A stretch of 22,393 nucleotides of DNA from Campylobacteraceae bacterium (GTDB lineage Bacteria > Campylobacterota > Campylobacteria > Campylobacterales > Campylobacteraceae). Every line of letters begins with the position of its first letter. The first letter of the stretch is position 1. Shown in pieces: positions 21,619 through 22,393 of the stretch. Made by a program: the position numbers and the translations under genes. The notes under the pieces are model-generated. The model made no database searches. It had not been told where the DNA came from and saw nothing but the letters and a program-made list of their open reading frames with translations. The DNA is taken from positions 1 to 22,393 of the forward strand of contig JAAYLJ010000070.1 in assembly GCA_012521935.1 (NCBI GenBank), given 5' to 3'.

Positions 21619-22393
21619 ATGAAAAGGTTGCTTTTCAATCTATTTATATTATTTGGCGTGTTGGCTTATGCTAACAGTAGCTTTAGTGAGGCTAAAAGCG
21701 CTCACTCTAGCGGAGATTACTCCAAAGCTCTATCTTTGTATAAACAAGCGTGTGATGAGGGAGTAGCTGATGGATGTTTTGAGCTTGGCTCTTTACTTGA
21801 AAATGGCAAAGGTGTTTCAAAAGATTATGCCAAAGCTGCAAAGTACTATAAAAAAGCGTGTGATTTGGGTGACATAAGAGGCTGTAGCGAGCTTGGTTTT
21901 ATGTACGAAGATGGACTTGGTGTTAAAAAAGATGGTGCGAGAGCTAGTGAGTATTTTGAAAAGATTTGCGATAAAGAGGGCGGAGTGAGGTGTTATAACC
22001 TTGGTTTTATCTATCATTATGGGCAAGGAGTTGATCAAAACCTATCAAAAGCTGTTAGGTTGTTTAAACAAGCTTGTAATTTAGGAGATAAATCAGGATG
22101 TTTTAATTTAGCAACTCTTTATGCCAAAGGAGATGGGGTAGAAAAAGACTCATCTAAAGCTGCACTTTATTTTGAAAAAGCTTGTGATTTAGGAGATGCA
22201 AAAGGGTGTAGTGAACTTGGAATTATGTATGAAAATGCATATGAGATAAATCAAGATTTTTTCAAAGCTGCTAAATTTTATGAGCAAGCTTGTGGATTTG
22301 GAGATAAATCTAGCTGCCATAGACTAGGCGCGCTTTATGAGGCAGGATTAGGGGTTGAGAAAGATTTAAAAAGGGCAGCTGAGCTTTACGAGC
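21619..22393 (+). CDS. Secreted Sel1/Hcp-type Cys-rich repeat protein (3' truncated)
   Basis: The first 258 codons of a protein cut by the window end. Residues 1-18 form a signal peptide (basic MKR, hydrophobic core, probable cleavage after AYA). The rest is tandem Sel1-like repeats with an exact 36-residue period. Each repeat has two Cys eight positions apart: 45/53, 81/89, 117/125, 153/161, 189/197 and 225/233, in the pattern ACDLGDxxGCxELG. This is the layout of the Helicobacter cysteine-rich protein (Hcp) family, where each pair forms a disulfide bridging the two helices. It should be periplasmic or secreted. Some Hcp proteins bind penicillin or provoke host responses, but the role of this one is unknown. 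The ATG has a strong AGGGGGA upstream. The repeats are similar enough in DNA to allow changes in repeat number. Confidence 0.93.
   Translation, partial: MKRLLFNLFILFGVLAYANSSFSEAKSAHSSGDYSKALSLYKQACDEGVADGCFELGSLLENGKGVSKDYAKAAKYYKKACDLGDIRGCSELGFMYEDGLGVKKDGARASEYFEKICDKEGGVRCYNLGFIYHYGQGVDQNLSKAVRLFKQACNLGDKSGCFNLATLYAKGDGVEKDSSKAALYFEKACDLGDAKGCSELGIMYENAYEINQDFFKAAKFYEQACGFGDKSSCHRLGALYEAGLGVEKDLKRAAELYE

Noticed and set aside
1..22393. CRISPR arrays, insertion sequences, prophage or phase-variable homopolymer tracts
   Set aside because: No spaced direct repeats, transposase-like protein or terminal inverted repeats were seen; the longest G or C runs noticed are about five bases, and the T8 at the acpP promoter is ordinary promoter context.

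Overview
The window is chromosomal core-genome DNA of an AT-rich member of the Campylobacterota (Epsilonproteobacteria), most like Campylobacter and its relatives. Three things support this: the block argS-tatA-gmk-chePep-fliR-ABC ATPase-tsf-rpsB, whose order I recall from Campylobacter jejuni; a bc1 complex made of a Tat-exported Rieske protein, cytochrome b and a di-haem cytochrome c; and a lineage-specific ChePep gene. Promoters have TATAAT-like -10 boxes, several behind T-rich tracts, and no phase-variable G or C tracts are seen. I see no insertion sequence, prophage, CRISPR array or toxin/defence module.

Layout. Bases 1-150 hold the end of rsfS on the + strand, which abuts argS tail to tail over a shared hairpin. 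Bases 151-9123 are read on the minus strand as three units. chePep-gmk-tatA-argS joins chemotaxis control, GMP phosphorylation, protein export and tRNA charging. rpsB-tsf-ABC ATPase-fliR joins translation, a LolD-like ATPase and a flagellar export channel protein, behind a leader that can fold as a three-way junction. ribE-pgeF-85-aa unknown gene is a tightly overlapping unit. From 9199 the + strand carries mnmG and then petABC, closed by a perfect 28-bp palindromic terminator. The minus strand follows with gpmI-fabG and acpP-fabF-accA (fatty-acid synthesis), then the + strand mraY-murD (peptidoglycan precursors), tRNA-Phe(GAA), a 397-bp non-coding stretch rich in hairpins, and a secreted Cys-rich Sel1/Hcp-type repeat protein cut by the window end.

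Most of the window is housekeeping and well explained. The parts least explained by known genes are the rpsB leader, the hairpin-rich region 21222-21618 before the Sel1 gene, the unknown 85-aa gene, the ChePep protein with its degenerate receiver domain and very long acidic linker, and the GC-rich hairpin between acpP and fabF. Four gene starts were moved inward from the longest ORF on ribosome-binding-site evidence: tatA, petA, petB and fabF. No clear candidate for an entirely new multi-gene system was found.
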